From Owenia fusiformis (taxonomy: Eukaryota > Annelida > Polychaeta > Sabellida > Oweniidae), in the NCBI GenBank assembly GCA_903813345.2, contig CAIIXF020000001.1, positions 41,509,366 to 41,573,365 of the forward strand: DNA of 64,000 nt, in the 5' to 3' direction. Both the position numbers and the translations under genes were made by a program. Position 1 is the stretch's first letter. Every line of letters starts with the position of its first letter. The notes beneath the pieces are model-generated. The model had not been told where the DNA came from and made no database searches. It saw only the letters and a program-made list of their open reading frames with translations. Shown piece by piece: positions 24,201 to 33,959 of the stretch.

Positions 24201-26939
24201 ATCACAGGGTGGGTGGAGCTGGAATAAATTAAACTTTATTCCAAATTTCAGCAATTGAAGAGCTATTTCAGATCATTTCAACTCGTGGAGTTTCACCCCC
24301 ATAAAATCTCATAAAAAAAGATAACTATAGCTTATAAGTACATTCACCTTCAAAAAAAGTCACCACCATGTGCTACACATTTCCCACAGCGTTTCAACCA
24401 GTCCTGAAATACATGGTGAAGTTCACCTTTAGCTGTAGCATCAACGCTATCAGTAAATGCCTTGGATAAAGTCAACTTCATCATCAAAATGGATACCATG
24501 CAGTGGTGTATTGACCTCAGTAACATTTGAAAGTCACATGGTGCCATATCAGGAGAATATGGTAGATGGGGCTCTAGTTGGGCCTGTAAGCACTCGTGTA
24601 TTGCCTCTATTGTAACATTGGCTCTATTGGCTGGGGTATTATCATGGTGAAAATTCCCAAGGAGATCTGGTCGTTTTTTTCTCATGGCATCTTTAACATC
24701 TTCCTTCAGCACATGGGACACATTTTTAAACTGAGTAAGTGCCATACCTAATTTATTGACTCAAAATAGATCAGCATACCTCATAAAAGTAATCTAGTTT
24801 ACAACTTAATAAATGAATGATATGGTTTTGTAACTGACTCTTGAATAATAAGCTCCATTGACGGTGACTCCAGTTACCACAGAGTAAACCAGGATAACTG
24901 TGTCGTACTCTTGCTCCACCTACCCTGTTGTCATGTTGCTATAGTAACCAGACACCTATGTTACTGGTCAATTCCATCGCTTATTTTTACACAAAATGAA
25001 ACTACTATATATGGGTTGATCATGGCCAAATAAGAACAATATTCATAAAGTATTAAGATTTTTAGAGCAAACGGTCAGTACCTGCAAGTGGATACAACAG
25101 GAAGAAATCTGGTATAAGTCTGAAATTATTTAACAATGCATATCGAAAATATCTTGAGTATTCATTATGTTTACAAAATGTTTACTCAACGGTATATTAT
25201 AACAACTGATGATAAAATGCCTGAATACTTTTGATTTTAGCTGCAGTTCATGGGTCCCAAAGTATGATATCATGGATGCTAATGAGCAGGTCATATTCAA
25301 TGTTACTGGACCTTGCTGTGTCTGTGATGGGCCTTGCTGTACCGCAGACCAGGAATTCTTGGTAAGTATTCTTCTGGTACTAGCCATCATTTTTGTGACC
25401 ATTGTTTCCAGTTTTGTTTCTGTATAATTGTTATATTTTTCAAGATGTCTCATTTAGTTCCGTAGCCCTGAACTAAATGTTGATGCTACATATGCAGTAT
25501 GGTTATGATTTGCTTGTTTGAATAATGGAATTCTTTTTTGGTAGCAATAGCTTTTTCATTTTGAAAGTAATTGTGCAATATAATCAGATGCCAATATTAA
25601 GAGAAAAAATAGCATTACATGTATCTCATATATAGAATGAGGTGTATAATTCAAGGGTAAAAATCTTCAAATTGTCAGTAGAAAGATGACCCATTATGAT
25701 TTGTATATCACACAGATTGGTGGTAATAAACCTCATTGACAGATTTAACAGATTTTTATTCTATTTCAGGTGACATCCCCAAGTACTGGATCAGAGGTGG
25801 GGAAGATCAGTAAACAATATGCTGGCTTTGCAAAGGAAATGTTCACCTCTGTGGCCAACTTTGGAGTTTCATGTAAGTTTTGAAACAATGAAAAACATTT
25901 CAGCCATTTGGATAGTGACAGTGTTCAGGGGCGTAGCCAACTTTCGATCAGATCAGGGGGGTGCGATCGCCAAAAAATTTTGGTATTCAGTCAGGGGTTG
26001 CGATTTTGGCATAAACCAAAAAATAAGATTTATTTTGAATATTACAAAAATTGATGCAACTTCCTTCAAACTTGAGCTAGAGTTGTTAGGATTGCACCCA
26101 TCGCACCCCTGGCTACGCCTATGGTGTTGTGCCACTATAGGTTTAGGGTATGAGTTGTATATATGAGGTGAGGGTTTAGAGTAGGCTGAACCACTAATAA
26201 CCACCCAAGTTCTTTTCCAGCTTTCTGATAATTTGTAGAGAAAAAAATAAAATCTCCGATCACTCAAATTGAACCAACTCTTTAACCAACATAACAATTC
26301 CAATAATTTCAGTTTCACTAAACATTTATTCACCATTATTGGAATCATCCTCTGAATGCAGGAGTGTATGGATCATTCACGCTGTCTGATTTTTGGCATC
26401 AATTTGGAGATGTATTCATGCAAATAAGCAGTTGATTCAATCTTGCTGTTGGTTATTTCTAGGTGCCAAACATAACATACCGTTAGGTAAATGCTTCCCA
26501 GTCATACATAAAATGTACATGCTCGTGAGATAAAATATGAATACATGTTATGTACTTTGTTTCAGTTCCCATGGACTTGGATGTCAGAATGAAAGCTGTG
26601 ATGATTGGGGCTACCTTCCTCATTGTAAGTTTGATTATGATTTGCACTAAATTTTACACAATTGCTTTCATTAAGTGGATGGGTTAAAAGACACTTTTGT
26701 TTATGTAAATGTAAGGTTTCCATTTAAGATTGCAAGGGGGGTTATTTTAAGGCATTCAATGGGGAAATGCACATAGCAAACAAAAACACCCTAGTATTGC
26801 ATCATTTGAGTAAAGTAGCATTGGATTATATGCATTAGTCTTATTGTGTAAAATTCCTGTCTTAATTAAAAGAACTAATACTATTCTACACATATATTTT
26901 CAGGACTTCATGTTCTTCGAGAACAAGAACAACAGCTAA
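3241..26939 (+). CDS. PLSCR: Phospholipid scramblase (eight exons)
   Basis: Membrane protein of the scramblase family, which moves phospholipids between bilayer leaflets in a calcium-dependent way and also has nuclear roles in some members. Coding exons, all GT-AG and in phase: 3241-3316, 8632-8766, 14438-14592, 23560-23690, 25241-25361, 25770-25872, 26566-26624, 26904-26939, giving 271 residues, normal for the family (roughly 220-330). Residues 1-40 are Pro/Gln-rich. The scramblase domain starts at [14 protein letters not shown] cysteine cluster ([14 protein letters not shown], exon 4) matches the palmitoylation region of PLSCR1. Exons 7-8 encode the family's C-terminal hydrophobic helix ([16 protein letters not shown], about residues 249-264), preceded by the calcium-loop region. 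Introns are large and transposon-filled; the biggest, 14593-23559, holds a 5.2-kb foldback. No breaks were seen. The paralogue within the PLSCR family cannot be assigned. Confidence 0.93.
3490..3875 (+). mobile_element. Helitron-like non-autonomous element, copy A
   Basis: Starts TCCTCGTGAAC after an A and ends in CTAG before a T, the A|TC...CTAG|T signature of Helitrons. The 3' end has a hairpin, GCTACTCTGTGGGGTTGC, 10 bases before CTAG. Where its stem differs from copies B (21901) and C (47268) the changes are G-U tolerant. A short TCAG tract replaces the (TCCG)n run of the other copies. 386 bp, no coding capacity. Lies in scramblase intron 1. Confidence 0.7.
4617..4773 (-). mobile_element. 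CAGG...CCTG element with 5-bp duplication, copy 1
   Basis: Imperfect inverted termini (CAGGCTTCG at left; the right end reads GGCTACGGGCCTG). The exact direct repeat GTTGT stands at 4612-4616 and 4774-4778. The body, including a C-rich run and a CCAAAATTGTCAAATGTGAA tract, is the reverse complement of the copy at 23256, so the two are the same family in opposite orientation. Non-coding. Confidence 0.7.
4779..7500. other. Intron 1 sequence, little recognised
   Basis: AT-rich intronic DNA. Around 6470-7060 it contains phrases such as AAAATGGCAGCCATTTTT and a TCTGTCTGTC tract, reminiscent of the Helitron-like and AGCTCAC repeats further on, probably an eroded copy. No coding exon with good splice sites was seen. 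Confidence 0.3.
7511..7830. repeat. Nested inverted repeats with GTTGTATAC motifs
   Basis: A hairpin at about 7513-7588 pairs ACTCAAGAGAGTATATGATA with its complement across a CCCTTCGG loop. Just after it, TATTATCCCACCCTTA (7621) is inverted at TTAGGGTGGGATAATA (7804). Between those arms the motif AGGAGTTGTATAC recurs several times. Probably one or two small foldback elements; boundaries not resolved. Confidence 0.5.
9318..9395 (-). repeat. tRNA-like SINE head or tRNA pseudogene
   Basis: On the minus strand a Pol III B box, GGTTCAAATCC (9325-9335), follows an intact anticodon-type stem-loop (TGCCT-loop-AGGCA at 9341-9357) and an A-box-like TAGTAGTTAGC. T- and acceptor stems do not pair well, so it is not a functional tRNA by eye. 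An AT-rich tail would run toward lower coordinates, as in a tRNA-derived SINE. Confidence 0.5.
9899..12250. mobile_element. 2.35-kb long-TIR element with TA duplication
   Basis: Termini are CCCTTATAAAAAATTCAACC at both ends, inverted, within imperfect arms of about 230 bp rich in GCAACC and CAATCATT motifs. A TA dinucleotide flanks each side (9897-9898 and 12251-12252), as expected for Tc1/mariner-type integration. The interior has a directly duplicated block of about 120 bp (about 10705-10800 and 10825-10920) and a 21-bp tandem repeat at 11353-11453. I found no transposase, so it is non-autonomous or unclassified. Lies in scramblase intron 2. Confidence 0.75.
11353..11453. repeat. 21-bp tandem repeat
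   Basis: About five copies of a unit close to TTTTAATTAGCTGTTCAACCG, alternating CAACC and CAAGC variants, inside the TA-flanked element at 9899-12250. Confidence 0.8.
13028..13161. repeat. Small foldback
   Basis: GCTCCAATAATCCAGTGAGA at 13028 pairs with its near-complement ending at 13161. A second symmetrical GTCTTGGTTGCTT / GTCCTGGTTGCTT pair lies in the middle as direct repeats. Non-coding. Confidence 0.5.
15420..15500 (-). repeat. LINE 3' tail, minus orientation
   Basis: (TTCAA)n followed by a T-rich stretch reads on the minus strand as a short (GAATT)n-type LINE 3' end. No attached reverse transcriptase was seen, so it would be a severe 5' truncation. Confidence 0.3.
15571..16026. mobile_element. 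hAT-type MITE with 8-bp target duplication
   Basis: Ends are TAGTGTTGTCGCGAT and its inverse, ATCGCGACAACACTA. They are flanked by the exact 8-bp direct repeat ATATGTAC at 15563-15570 and 16027-16034. The interior is dense in CATCGATG / CGCGATGTA motifs. The TAGTGTTGTCGCGAT-type end and 8-bp duplication fit the hAT superfamily. Short ORFs crossing it on both strands are spurious. Confidence 0.88.
18176..19260 (-). pseudogene. Decayed reverse transcriptase of a retroelement
   Basis: On the minus strand, frames switching several times, I read in order a segment with FWAIMVKPR, one with SQLVKEA, then [11 protein letters not shown]...[12 protein letters not shown] (18849 downward), and finally [20 protein letters not shown]...[11 protein letters not shown] (18676-18176). 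FMDD occupies the place of the catalytic YxDD box. The pattern matches a reverse-transcriptase family that is widespread in aquatic animals and recognisable by its RAFMDD signature; I cannot name its clade. Stops and frameshifts make it non-functional. Minus-strand reading at 19533-19928 may be its 5' part, but I could not match it. Confidence 0.65.
20211..20730. mobile_element. 520-bp MITE, 8-bp duplication
   Basis: Inverted ends, ACCCAGGGGGTTCAC on the left and GTGAACCCCTGGG on the right, with the exact 8-bp direct repeat TATTTTAC at 20203-20210 and 20731-20738. Interior is a series of GGTATGG / GGCATTGG phrases. A related left end, CCCAGGGGTTCAC, occurs at about 2487. The 8-bp duplication suggests a hAT-like mobiliser. 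It is nested within the 5.2-kb foldback. Confidence 0.8.
21901..23213 (+). mobile_element. Helitron-like non-autonomous element, copy B
   Basis: A|TCCCACCGAAC at the 5' end and CTAG|T at the 3' end, with the 3' hairpin GCTACTCCGTGGAGTTGC eight bases before CTAG. The 5' end folds CCGAAC-AAA-GTTCG, then a (TCCG)n run follows. The body is about eight tandem units of roughly 145 bp, each with AAAATGGCGGCCATTTTT and a GATTTGGTTCAAATTTTA phrase. No Rep/helicase. Lies in scramblase intron 3 just after the foldback. Confidence 0.8.
21942..21990. repeat. (TCCG)n microsatellite in Helitron-like copy B
   Basis: Run of TCCG with occasional TTCG variants directly after the 5' hairpin; the same tract stands at the same place in copy C (about 47305-47345). 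Confidence 0.85.
23256..23442 (+). mobile_element. CAGG...CCTG element with 5-bp duplication, copy 2
   Basis: Starts CAAGCCCGTAGCCAG, ends GGCTACGAGCCTG. TGTAG occurs directly at 23251-23255 and 23443-23447. Same family as the copy at 4617, opposite orientation. Non-coding, 187 bp, about 100 bases before scramblase exon 4. Confidence 0.75.
24033..25090 (-). mobile_element. Mariner-type transposon relic with long inverted repeats
   Basis: The left end CGAGGGTTGATCCAAAAG, preceded by TA, is a typical mariner terminus. About 165 bp inside each end form an imperfect inverted repeat (24050-24212 against about 24900-25070) sharing CATAGGTGTCTGGTTAC. The extreme right end has diverged. The interior carries the C-terminal part of a transposase on the minus strand. 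Inserted in scramblase intron 4. Confidence 0.8.
24350..24745 (-). pseudogene. Mariner transposase, C-terminal fragment
   Basis: 131 codons on the minus strand with the DDE-transposase hallmarks [11 protein letters not shown], then [12 protein letters not shown], and the ending [10 protein letters not shown] that resembles the mariner C-terminus. The N-terminal helix-turn-helix and first catalytic Asp region are missing, so the protein is truncated and inactive. In the DFxx block the usual DFFLFP is altered to DFQML. Confidence 0.8.
25926..26123 (+). mobile_element. CAGGGGCGTAGCC element with 5-bp duplication, copy 3
   Basis: Starts CAGGGGCGTAGCC and ends TGGCTACGCCTATG. GTGTT is repeated directly at 25921-25925 and 26124-26128. 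Non-coding, 198 bp, in scramblase intron 6. Termini match copies 1, 2 and 4. Confidence 0.78.
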
Positions 26940-28990
26940 TTTCCATATATGGACTCGATCGAGAAACAACCAGGCGATGTCTTATGATAGATTCTGAATT
27001 GTGTTTAGGATAACATTTTATTTCCTTTCATATGAATTGACTTTTTTAACTTGACTATTTTTACTGACTATTTTTACTCTTCATAAATTGAGACACGAGA
27101 GGTCCAGAGATCCTTTGAGGGGTCATTTATTCTTAATCTGAATAAAAACATTACTACAGCTGTATCTTTAAATGGGTAATTAGGTTCCTCTATGATTATT
27201 CAATTGGCTACATCATGATCCCCTATTTTTTATGAGTACCCAAGCAAGCTTTGCCATTCTTCCATGAGTACCTAATCCTTTTTTTACAATGAATTATATT
27301 TGTTACTATACTAGCCTTTTGTGATATTGTGAAACTTCAGGGGAGAGTGTTGAAAGTCAGGACATGTTAATCTGTACAAAATCCAATGAAATACACTATA
27401 CTCTACCATATAAAATATTATATATAGGATGTACAAGGTGACGTGTAATTTGCATACATGCAAATACAATACATCCAGTAGATTAAATTATCACCTATTT
27501 TTATATTCTTGGTAGCATATTTTAACTATGTTTGTAATAGAGTATTCCTATATTTTTTATTTTAATCATCTCTATCCGCTGAATTTTGAATTGTAAACTT
27601 ATATTTTATAGTGTACTATTATATTCATGTGTACTTTTGTATGATTATTCTCTCTTAGCAGTCTAAATCATTTCACTGTATTTGCAAGTGTGATCTGATA
27701 TTCTAAGAGAACATGTGATATCTCATCCTCAGACTCAAAGATTGTGCTTGAAATATATTGTCCTTAGACAGCTAAGAGTAATCTTAATCATCAACAGTTC
27801 GTAAACAGATATTAATGTTTGTATAAATGTTTTCGTAGATATGATATTCTAATGAGACTAACATTGCTGCCCTTCAAAATCTTGTTGTATTAAATGAGCG
27901 AATGTCTGATATACTTCTTTACTTTCTGTATTTTATTCAGAGTTCTATTTATTTCAAGTGAGGAGATCATATTTTTATACTGCTTTTTAGGTGCAGAGTA
28001 AAAACAATCGTCCATTTAGCACTGCCTTACTGTAGTTCCATGAGTAATTTTTATGAAATTCTAACAATGTTTCTGTCATTTGACATGTTTAATATTACAT
28101 TTAAAAAATATGAATCCTATTTCAAAGAAATAATATTCTTGCTAAATAGGTTCATTATAAACCTTACACTGTAAATAGGAATGGCTTTTCTAGTTTAGGG
28201 TGGCAGACATATTATATTATATACACCCAGAGTGACCATCTTAATGAATTCCAATGTTATCTTTTAATATCATCTCGTCTTACATTTTTGTCGTATAACA
28301 CAAAACCGTAAAGGGGTTGGTGGGAACTAATTTAGTCTGTACTTCAGGTGTGTGAGTGATACAGGGTTTAATTCTAATTATTGTTTAATTACCTTAATGA
28401 GCTGCTTTGTATGGTAAGCTTTATTTAATAGAAGCATTCTTCCATCAGTTTTAGTATTCTGAAAGGTTAATACTTGAAATGTGTCATGCTTTGTTTAGAC
28501 TCTGGTTAAAATCATTGTAGGATATGGATTTTTCATTGTAGAACTGCAAAAACAAGGCATTTTTCATAGCAAGAAAATAGATGTCATAGCAATGATGAAT
28601 ATTACCCAAACAAAATGTTTTATTCTATGGCAGAAAATAGTGCAAAACCATTTAAGTGAAACAGCTATTACAGAAACATAGAATGAAATATTGCTTTTTA
28701 TTATTCCATTGTTATGGCCTGTTTTGCATTGTTATGAGCTTTGTTTTGATTAAGGTTGGTCAAGTGTTGTCATTTATGTAAAGGCTTTCATAATTGTTAT
28801 ATCGGGTGGAAACAAGTTAAAAACCAACTTGGCCTACCTTAAGAATAAGAATTAGCAAAGGATTGCAGTTAAGCTAAAAGTATAATAAGATCCAATTTCT
28901 TGAATTTCCTTTTTCATCTTTCTGTTATGTTTGATGTACATAAAACTGTCTATTAAAGAGTGAAAAATAAATATTAGAACCAATTATACA
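26940..28990 (+). other. Scramblase 3'-UTR and downstream AT-rich DNA
   Basis: AATAAA signals occur at 27141-27146, about 200 bases after the stop codon, and at 28966-28971. Either could end the transcript, giving a short or a 2-kb 3'-UTR. No other gene or recognisable transposon was seen in this stretch. Confidence 0.4.
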
Positions 28991-29079
28991 ATTACATCTT
29001 TTTTTCATTTAAACAACTCATTTTACCTGATGAGAAATATTAACTGATGACCTATTACTGTACTTAATGTGAAAATACT

Positions 29080-29700
29080 ATCTAATTGTGGCAAGTTTCT
29101 GCATGTGTTCATGTTACCTAATGAGATAATTTTAGCCAATGTGGCAATGTTACTACATGTGTTCATGTTACCTAATGGGACAATATTACCTGATGTGGCA
29201 ATGTTACTACATGTGTTCATGTTACCCGATGGGACAATATTACCTGATGTGGCAATAGCACTACATGTGGCTATGTTACCCAATGAGACAATTTTACCCA
29301 TTGTGGCAATGTTACTACATGTGTTCATGTTACCCAATGGGACAATATTACCTGATTTGGCAATGTTACTACATCTGTTCATGTTACCCAATGGGACAAT
29401 ATTACCTGATTTGGCAATGTTACTACATGTTGCTATGTTACCCAATGAGACAATGTCCCCTGATGGGACAATTTATCCAATGTGACAATGATATCATATG
29501 TGACAATATTACATGATACAACAATGATATCCAAGGTGACAATTTAACCCAATGTGACTGTTACCCAATATGAGAATACTACCTAATGAGACAATGTAAC
29601 CCAATGTGACAAAACTACTTAGTGAGACAATTACCCAATGTGACAACATTACCCAATGAAAAAAATGTGACATTGTTACCCAATGTGACAAAAACTGTGA
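29080..29700. repeat. Minisatellite with 18-bp subunits in a 54-bp higher-order repeat
   Basis: From 29106 to about 29480 the sequence repeats every 54 bases (GTGTTCATG-type starts at 29106, 29160, 29214, 29268, 29322, 29376, 29430). Each 54-mer is three diverged 18-mers built on CAATRTTACCYRATG. After 29480 the order breaks down to about 29700. Because 18 is divisible by three, both strands stay open for about 140 codons; these are not genes. Confidence 0.9.
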
Positions 29701-29876
29701 AGACAACCCAATGCATCAGTCGCAAAGAAGACTAAATGAAGTTGGCAACATAAGTTTTCAGTATGTTATACACGAAGACCCATATACATGTAAATTGAAT
29801 GCTTTAAGGATCAATTTCCTGAGACTGGTTGAAATAATGAACATGTCGGTTAACATTAATGTATAACATGGGAGTA

Positions 29877-30060
29877 CAGTAAAACCTGTTTCATGCAAAA
29901 ACCACTTGGACTAACCAAAAGACTGGATAAGCAGGTGTCCCCATTTTAAGGTTCTCTTAATATGAGACCGAGAAAAAATGTTCACATTGATAAGTGTTCG
30001 ATAAGACAGGTGGTCAGATATGCAAGTTTAAAGAGACGTTCACATACGCAGGTTTTACTT
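29877..30060. mobile_element. Small CAGTAAAACCTG MITE
   Basis: Begins TA|CAGTAAAACCTG and ends with the near-complement CAGGTTTTACTTTG. The TA at the left fits Tc1/mariner-type insertion; the right TA is not preserved. About 185 bp, non-coding, 300 bases upstream of the sulfotransferase ORF. Confidence 0.5.
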
Positions 30061-30364
30061 TGTCATGTCAAACAATCATTGTTTTATTCAATGGTTTAAT
30101 GTTGCCGATGGGCAATGTTAATGTTCATCAGTCCATAATGGGGTCAAATACATCACTTACCTGTGATTGAATATATTCTTCAACAAGACTTATACTGTTG
30201 CATTAAAACAGAAAACTAAACAAACATTAGGCCTACAATAATTATAGACAATACAAAAAATGTATGGAGGTATCTAGTCATGAGAACGATAATTGAATGA
30301 TTAAGTACATGTTAATTATTTTTGGAGTTTCTGGCTGTGCAAAACATGAACTAGAAAATGGATA

Positions 30365-31642
30365 ATGATGAGATTTCTTTGTAGATTTTCATTTTCGAAC
30401 TGTATTTGGATGATTCTGATTGGGGCTTGTATGATAATGTTAATATACTTAAGGATGGATATTGATATAAGGACAGATATCGATGAAAGGAATGGTATTG
30501 GTGTAAAAAAGGGTATTGATATTCGATTTAGGAAGGATAAAGAAGAAATGATGGCTTTAGAGGTACCCAAACTTCAAGAATATCAACACCAAATACAAAC
30601 CCATATCAATGAAATCAGGAAGGAACACATTGAGAAAGTATGCAAAGAGAATCCATATTTACAACATCTGAAAGTGGACATGAAAAGAAACATTGCAGGA
30701 CTGGAGATACCATTCATTTGGTGCAGAATCCCCAAAACTGGAACAACTACATTTTATAGGATATTAAAAACTATCAACATGGAATCAGAGGCTAAAATGA
30801 TCAATCCATATGCTATTAAGGGTTTAGATGCTCGGGTTGATCAAGAGAAATATTTTCAAGAACTGAATACCTCACTTTATAAAGAAATTCAAAATTATAC
30901 CAAAATTCTGATTACTCGAGATCCAATCTCCCGTCTAATATCAGCATATTTTGACAAATTCTTCAGTATTAAACCTCAGTTTTGGTGTCTTAATCGTGTA
31001 AAAGGCTTTCAGATGAACAGAACTCAGGAATCTCCCAGATATTGTCCAGCATGTAATATTACATTTACTGACTTTCTAGGCTTTATTGCGAATGATACCG
31101 AGGACTTTGATAACATTCACTGGACCCCTATGTACAAACTGTGCAACCCATGTGGATTAATACAATATGATATTATTAGTTATTTAGAAACATACAAACA
31201 AGATGTGTTATATTTCCTCCATGAAATCAATGCCCACATTGAAAGTCCTTTCAAGTATATGTCTGATGAAGAAACTGATTTGGATATTATAGCCAGAGAA
31301 GTGGACATCTTAACACTTAATGCAAATGAAGCATTTGAAACATGTGGATATACAATGAAATATTTGATAGCTCGTGTGTTCAAGGGTTTAGTATCCAAGG
31401 GTGTGATAAGCCAGGATGCCTTACTCCCTTACCTTGGGGAGCCTGATGTATATTACACCAGTGAAAACATAAAACACCTTCTCACCAATGTGTATCTCAG
31501 CTATAAAGGATATAAAGTGACACACAAACAACTGAGAAAAAACATGTTAAAAGATATACCTGATAAAATATTAGATAGGATTTTTGACATCTATAAGTAT
31601 GATTTTGAAATGTTCCAATTTGACACCAGTATTAAAAAATAA
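30365..31642 (+). CDS. Carbohydrate sulfotransferase, Sulfotransfer_2 type
   Basis: Type II Golgi enzyme that would transfer sulfate from PAPS to a sugar of a glycan such as chondroitin or a related chain. Residues 13-29 (CIWMILIGACMIMLIYL) are a signal-anchor helix after a short cytoplasmic tail. The 5'-phosphosulfate loop is WCRIPKTGTTTF (119-130) and the 3'-phosphate loop RDPISRLISAY (185-195), both intact. HWTP (about 242-245) and the ending DIYKYDFEMFQF are typical of the CHST8-14 group. 425 residues, normal length, in a single uninterrupted exon. The second Met (codon 2) could equally be the start. AATAAA overlaps the stop codon (31641-31646), implying a very short 3'-UTR. Acceptor sugar and exact subfamily cannot be told. 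Confidence 0.9.
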   Translation: MMRFLCRFSFSNCIWMILIGACMIMLIYLRMDIDIRTDIDERNGIGVKKGIDIRFRKDKEEMMALEVPKLQEYQHQIQTHINEIRKEHIEKVCKENPYLQHLKVDMKRNIAGLEIPFIWCRIPKTGTTTFYRILKTINMESEAKMINPYAIKGLDARVDQEKYFQELNTSLYKEIQNYTKILITRDPISRLISAYFDKFFSIKPQFWCLNRVKGFQMNRTQESPRYCPACNITFTDFLGFIANDTEDFDNIHWTPMYKLCNPCGLIQYDIISYLETYKQDVLYFLHEINAHIESPFKYMSDEETDLDIIAREVDILTLNANEAFETCGYTMKYLIARVFKGLVSKGVISQDALLPYLGEPDVYYTSENIKHLLTNVYLSYKGYKVTHKQLRKNMLKDIPDKILDRIFDIYKYDFEMFQFDTSIKK

Positions 31643-31659
31643 TAAAAAACAATAGTTTG

Positions 31660-33525
31660 TATGTACACTCCCCTCCAAAAGCTTAGCAACACATCCTCCC
31701 ATTTGGAGATTGATGTAAAATTACATCTACGAATCTTTTCATTGAAAATGTGACTTCTAGGTCAGGGAAACTCCCCATCCTATCTTATAACTAGACATGA
31801 CATCATTTCAAAATCAGTCATTGGAAAGTATGTTTCATTCAAGTGGTCATTGTCACACATTTTGTAACGCGATAGCAGAGCATTTTAGTAAGGAAGGATT
31901 GTTGGCTTGAAATTAAAAGAACTTGGAATTGAATCTCAAACTCTAGATCATGTAACCAACCTGTGTAAGGGTTTAGGGAAACATCACTAGTGTATCAAAG
32001 TTTTAAGTTTTTCATTACAGGATGAGGGTATTCATAATAAATCTTCTTGTGTTCAATCCATCATTGGGTGTTGGGCTTCACTCACCAGCGCTTATGTGCA
32101 TTTCACACCAAAACACAAACGGTAAGTGAACTCTACACAATCTACATGTTCGCAAAAAATAAAATACTGTTTGAAAAATTCTCTAACATCTTTCTCAAAA
32201 TTTTAAAAGTATAGACTGTGCGCTTGCGGAGCTATTCACACACATGGGGTTTGTCTTTAAATGGAACAAGTTTAGTAAATTATTAATTGGAGAGAAATCA
32301 CAAAGCAAATTGTTGCCCCAAAAGTTGGGGAACAAGAAATATCGATGACAAAAAGTCTGCAAAAAGTCTTTAAACTCACCAAATTAAATAGTGTCAAGTT
32401 AAGCCAAGTCAAGGTATCAAGGGTGCCTTCAATATTTGGGATAACCATATTTACTAAAAGAAACTGTATGCCTTGATTGCAAATATATACATGTGTTTGA
32501 CTGTGGTATGTCAAGACATTCCTCACTTTCTTGTGCACCATGCCCAAAACATAAGTTTCAGAAATTCTCTCTATGATTTAAACAATTATATCTACAGTAT
32601 TTTGTTTTAATTTTGATAATATAAAATAAACAAAATTTTTGAAAATATAAACATTATTTCTATATTCCATATATCAACATTTGGCATTAGAGGTTCAGCA
32701 TTCACTATATTGCCATATAAGTTAGCAGACCTCTCCATATTCCATAAAAGGTAGCAGAACTATAGATGTCATATCATACAAGGATAACTAGTATCTATGT
32801 ATTTAGAGTAGTAGATCTGTATACCTTACAAGGTAGAAGATGTCTCTATATATATCTCTATAAGGAAGTAGAAGTCTCAAGTCTATATAAGGTAAGACAA
32901 TTATTCATGTCATATAATGAGGACTATCTATTTGTCTGTACAACTTTTAAGTTTGCAGAACTATCCTAATATGTTACCATAAAAGGTAAAATTTTCACAC
33001 ACCACATAAAGTAGTAGAACTATTCATATACCACACAAAGTAACAATTTAATTGTTATCTGAAGGAATTCTTCTTTGATGTGATAAGATACTTAAATATC
33101 ATGGTTCCAATATTGTCCACATGGTTCTATTGTTCAATCTGTGTTCAAGTTCCTATACTTTTAGACTGCTGCTACATACTACTTCACCTGGAAAAATAGA
33201 TTAAAATATGATCAACATTTACTCTAATATTAACAGTGTCGGCAACACGCTAATGAAACAATGAAAATGATGAAGTCCTTACATGTACGTATCTGAAAAT
33301 GACTAAGTTCAGCTGATAAATCATCTTAAATTGTCTAATTGTCAGCATTTCTGGTTCATGCAAAAAGTTTTAGGCTATGATATTCTGTTTTCCTAGTTAT
33401 AAGAAATAAGTACTGTGACTGTTGAAATTTTGACAATTGAAAAAGCAGAATTCTTATTTAAGATGTTTATATACCAGGGGACATAATGGCTCAGTATATT
33501 TGATATTAATGTACATGTATGTCAT
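31660..33525. other. Intergenic region with single transposon end and possible UTR exon
   Basis: CACTCCCCTCCAAAAGCTTA at about 31667 looks like a Tc1-type terminus. Its complement-type ends appear alone at about 46300 and 49075, but no matching right end was found nearby. At 32121|32122 the sequence AAACG|GTAAGTG is a good splice donor that could close a 5'-UTR exon for the calcium-binding protein gene at 35095. Repeated TATAAGGTAGNAG phrases run from about 32700 to 33030. No ORF recognised. Confidence 0.35.
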
Positions 33526-33529
33526 TTAT

Positions 33530-33875
33530 AAGTATTATAAATAAGACAGGTCCCATAACTGAGCATTGAGGTACACCATACTCAAATGTACTTTCACTGG
33601 ATATGTATCAAATTTCTGTAGTTGTAAATTGGTCAATTGAGACATTAAGTTGAGTGCTTTTTCCTGAAACCATATTGTTATAAGTCTAAAATTTCATATT
33701 TTTCTCTAAATATTGTCACCTTATATTTGCATGGACAATTTTTTGAAGCAAATTTGAAAATAGAGATTGGTCTGTGGTTGTTGAATTTATGTTTTAATCC
33801 TTTCTGACATATTGGCATTACCCTAGCAATTTTCAAAGCACCGGGAAAGAAATCAGAAGTAATTGACAAGTTAAA
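33530..33875 (-). pseudogene. Non-LTR reverse transcriptase fragment
   Basis: Minus-strand reading gives FFPGALKIARVMPICQKGLK...NHRPISI (33869 downward), then QYGFRKKHST, then YGVPQCSVMGPVLF by about 33532. These are the finger-region blocks of LINE reverse transcriptases of the CR1/L2/Jockey kind. The segment between FRKKHST and GVPQ, which should carry the first catalytic Asp, is missing, and the frame shifts. A dead, internally deleted LINE fragment. Confidence 0.75.
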
Positions 33876-33959
33876 TATCTGAATATATAGCCTCTAAGTT
33901 TATTTTCTCAATTATGTACAATATCATACTTTACACAATTACATGTGCACTTCTTATAT

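Noticed and set aside
29023-29485. Two long open frames of about 140 codons on opposite strands
   Set aside because: Both come from the 18/54-bp minisatellite, whose unit is a multiple of three; the peptides are simple repeats with no start context.
29080-29500. CRISPR-like regular spacing
   Set aside because: There are no unique spacers; the intervening sequence is itself repeat, and the genome is eukaryotic.
31660-32600. Complete Tc1 element after the sulfotransferase
   Set aside because: Only one terminus is present and no transposase could be read in either strand.
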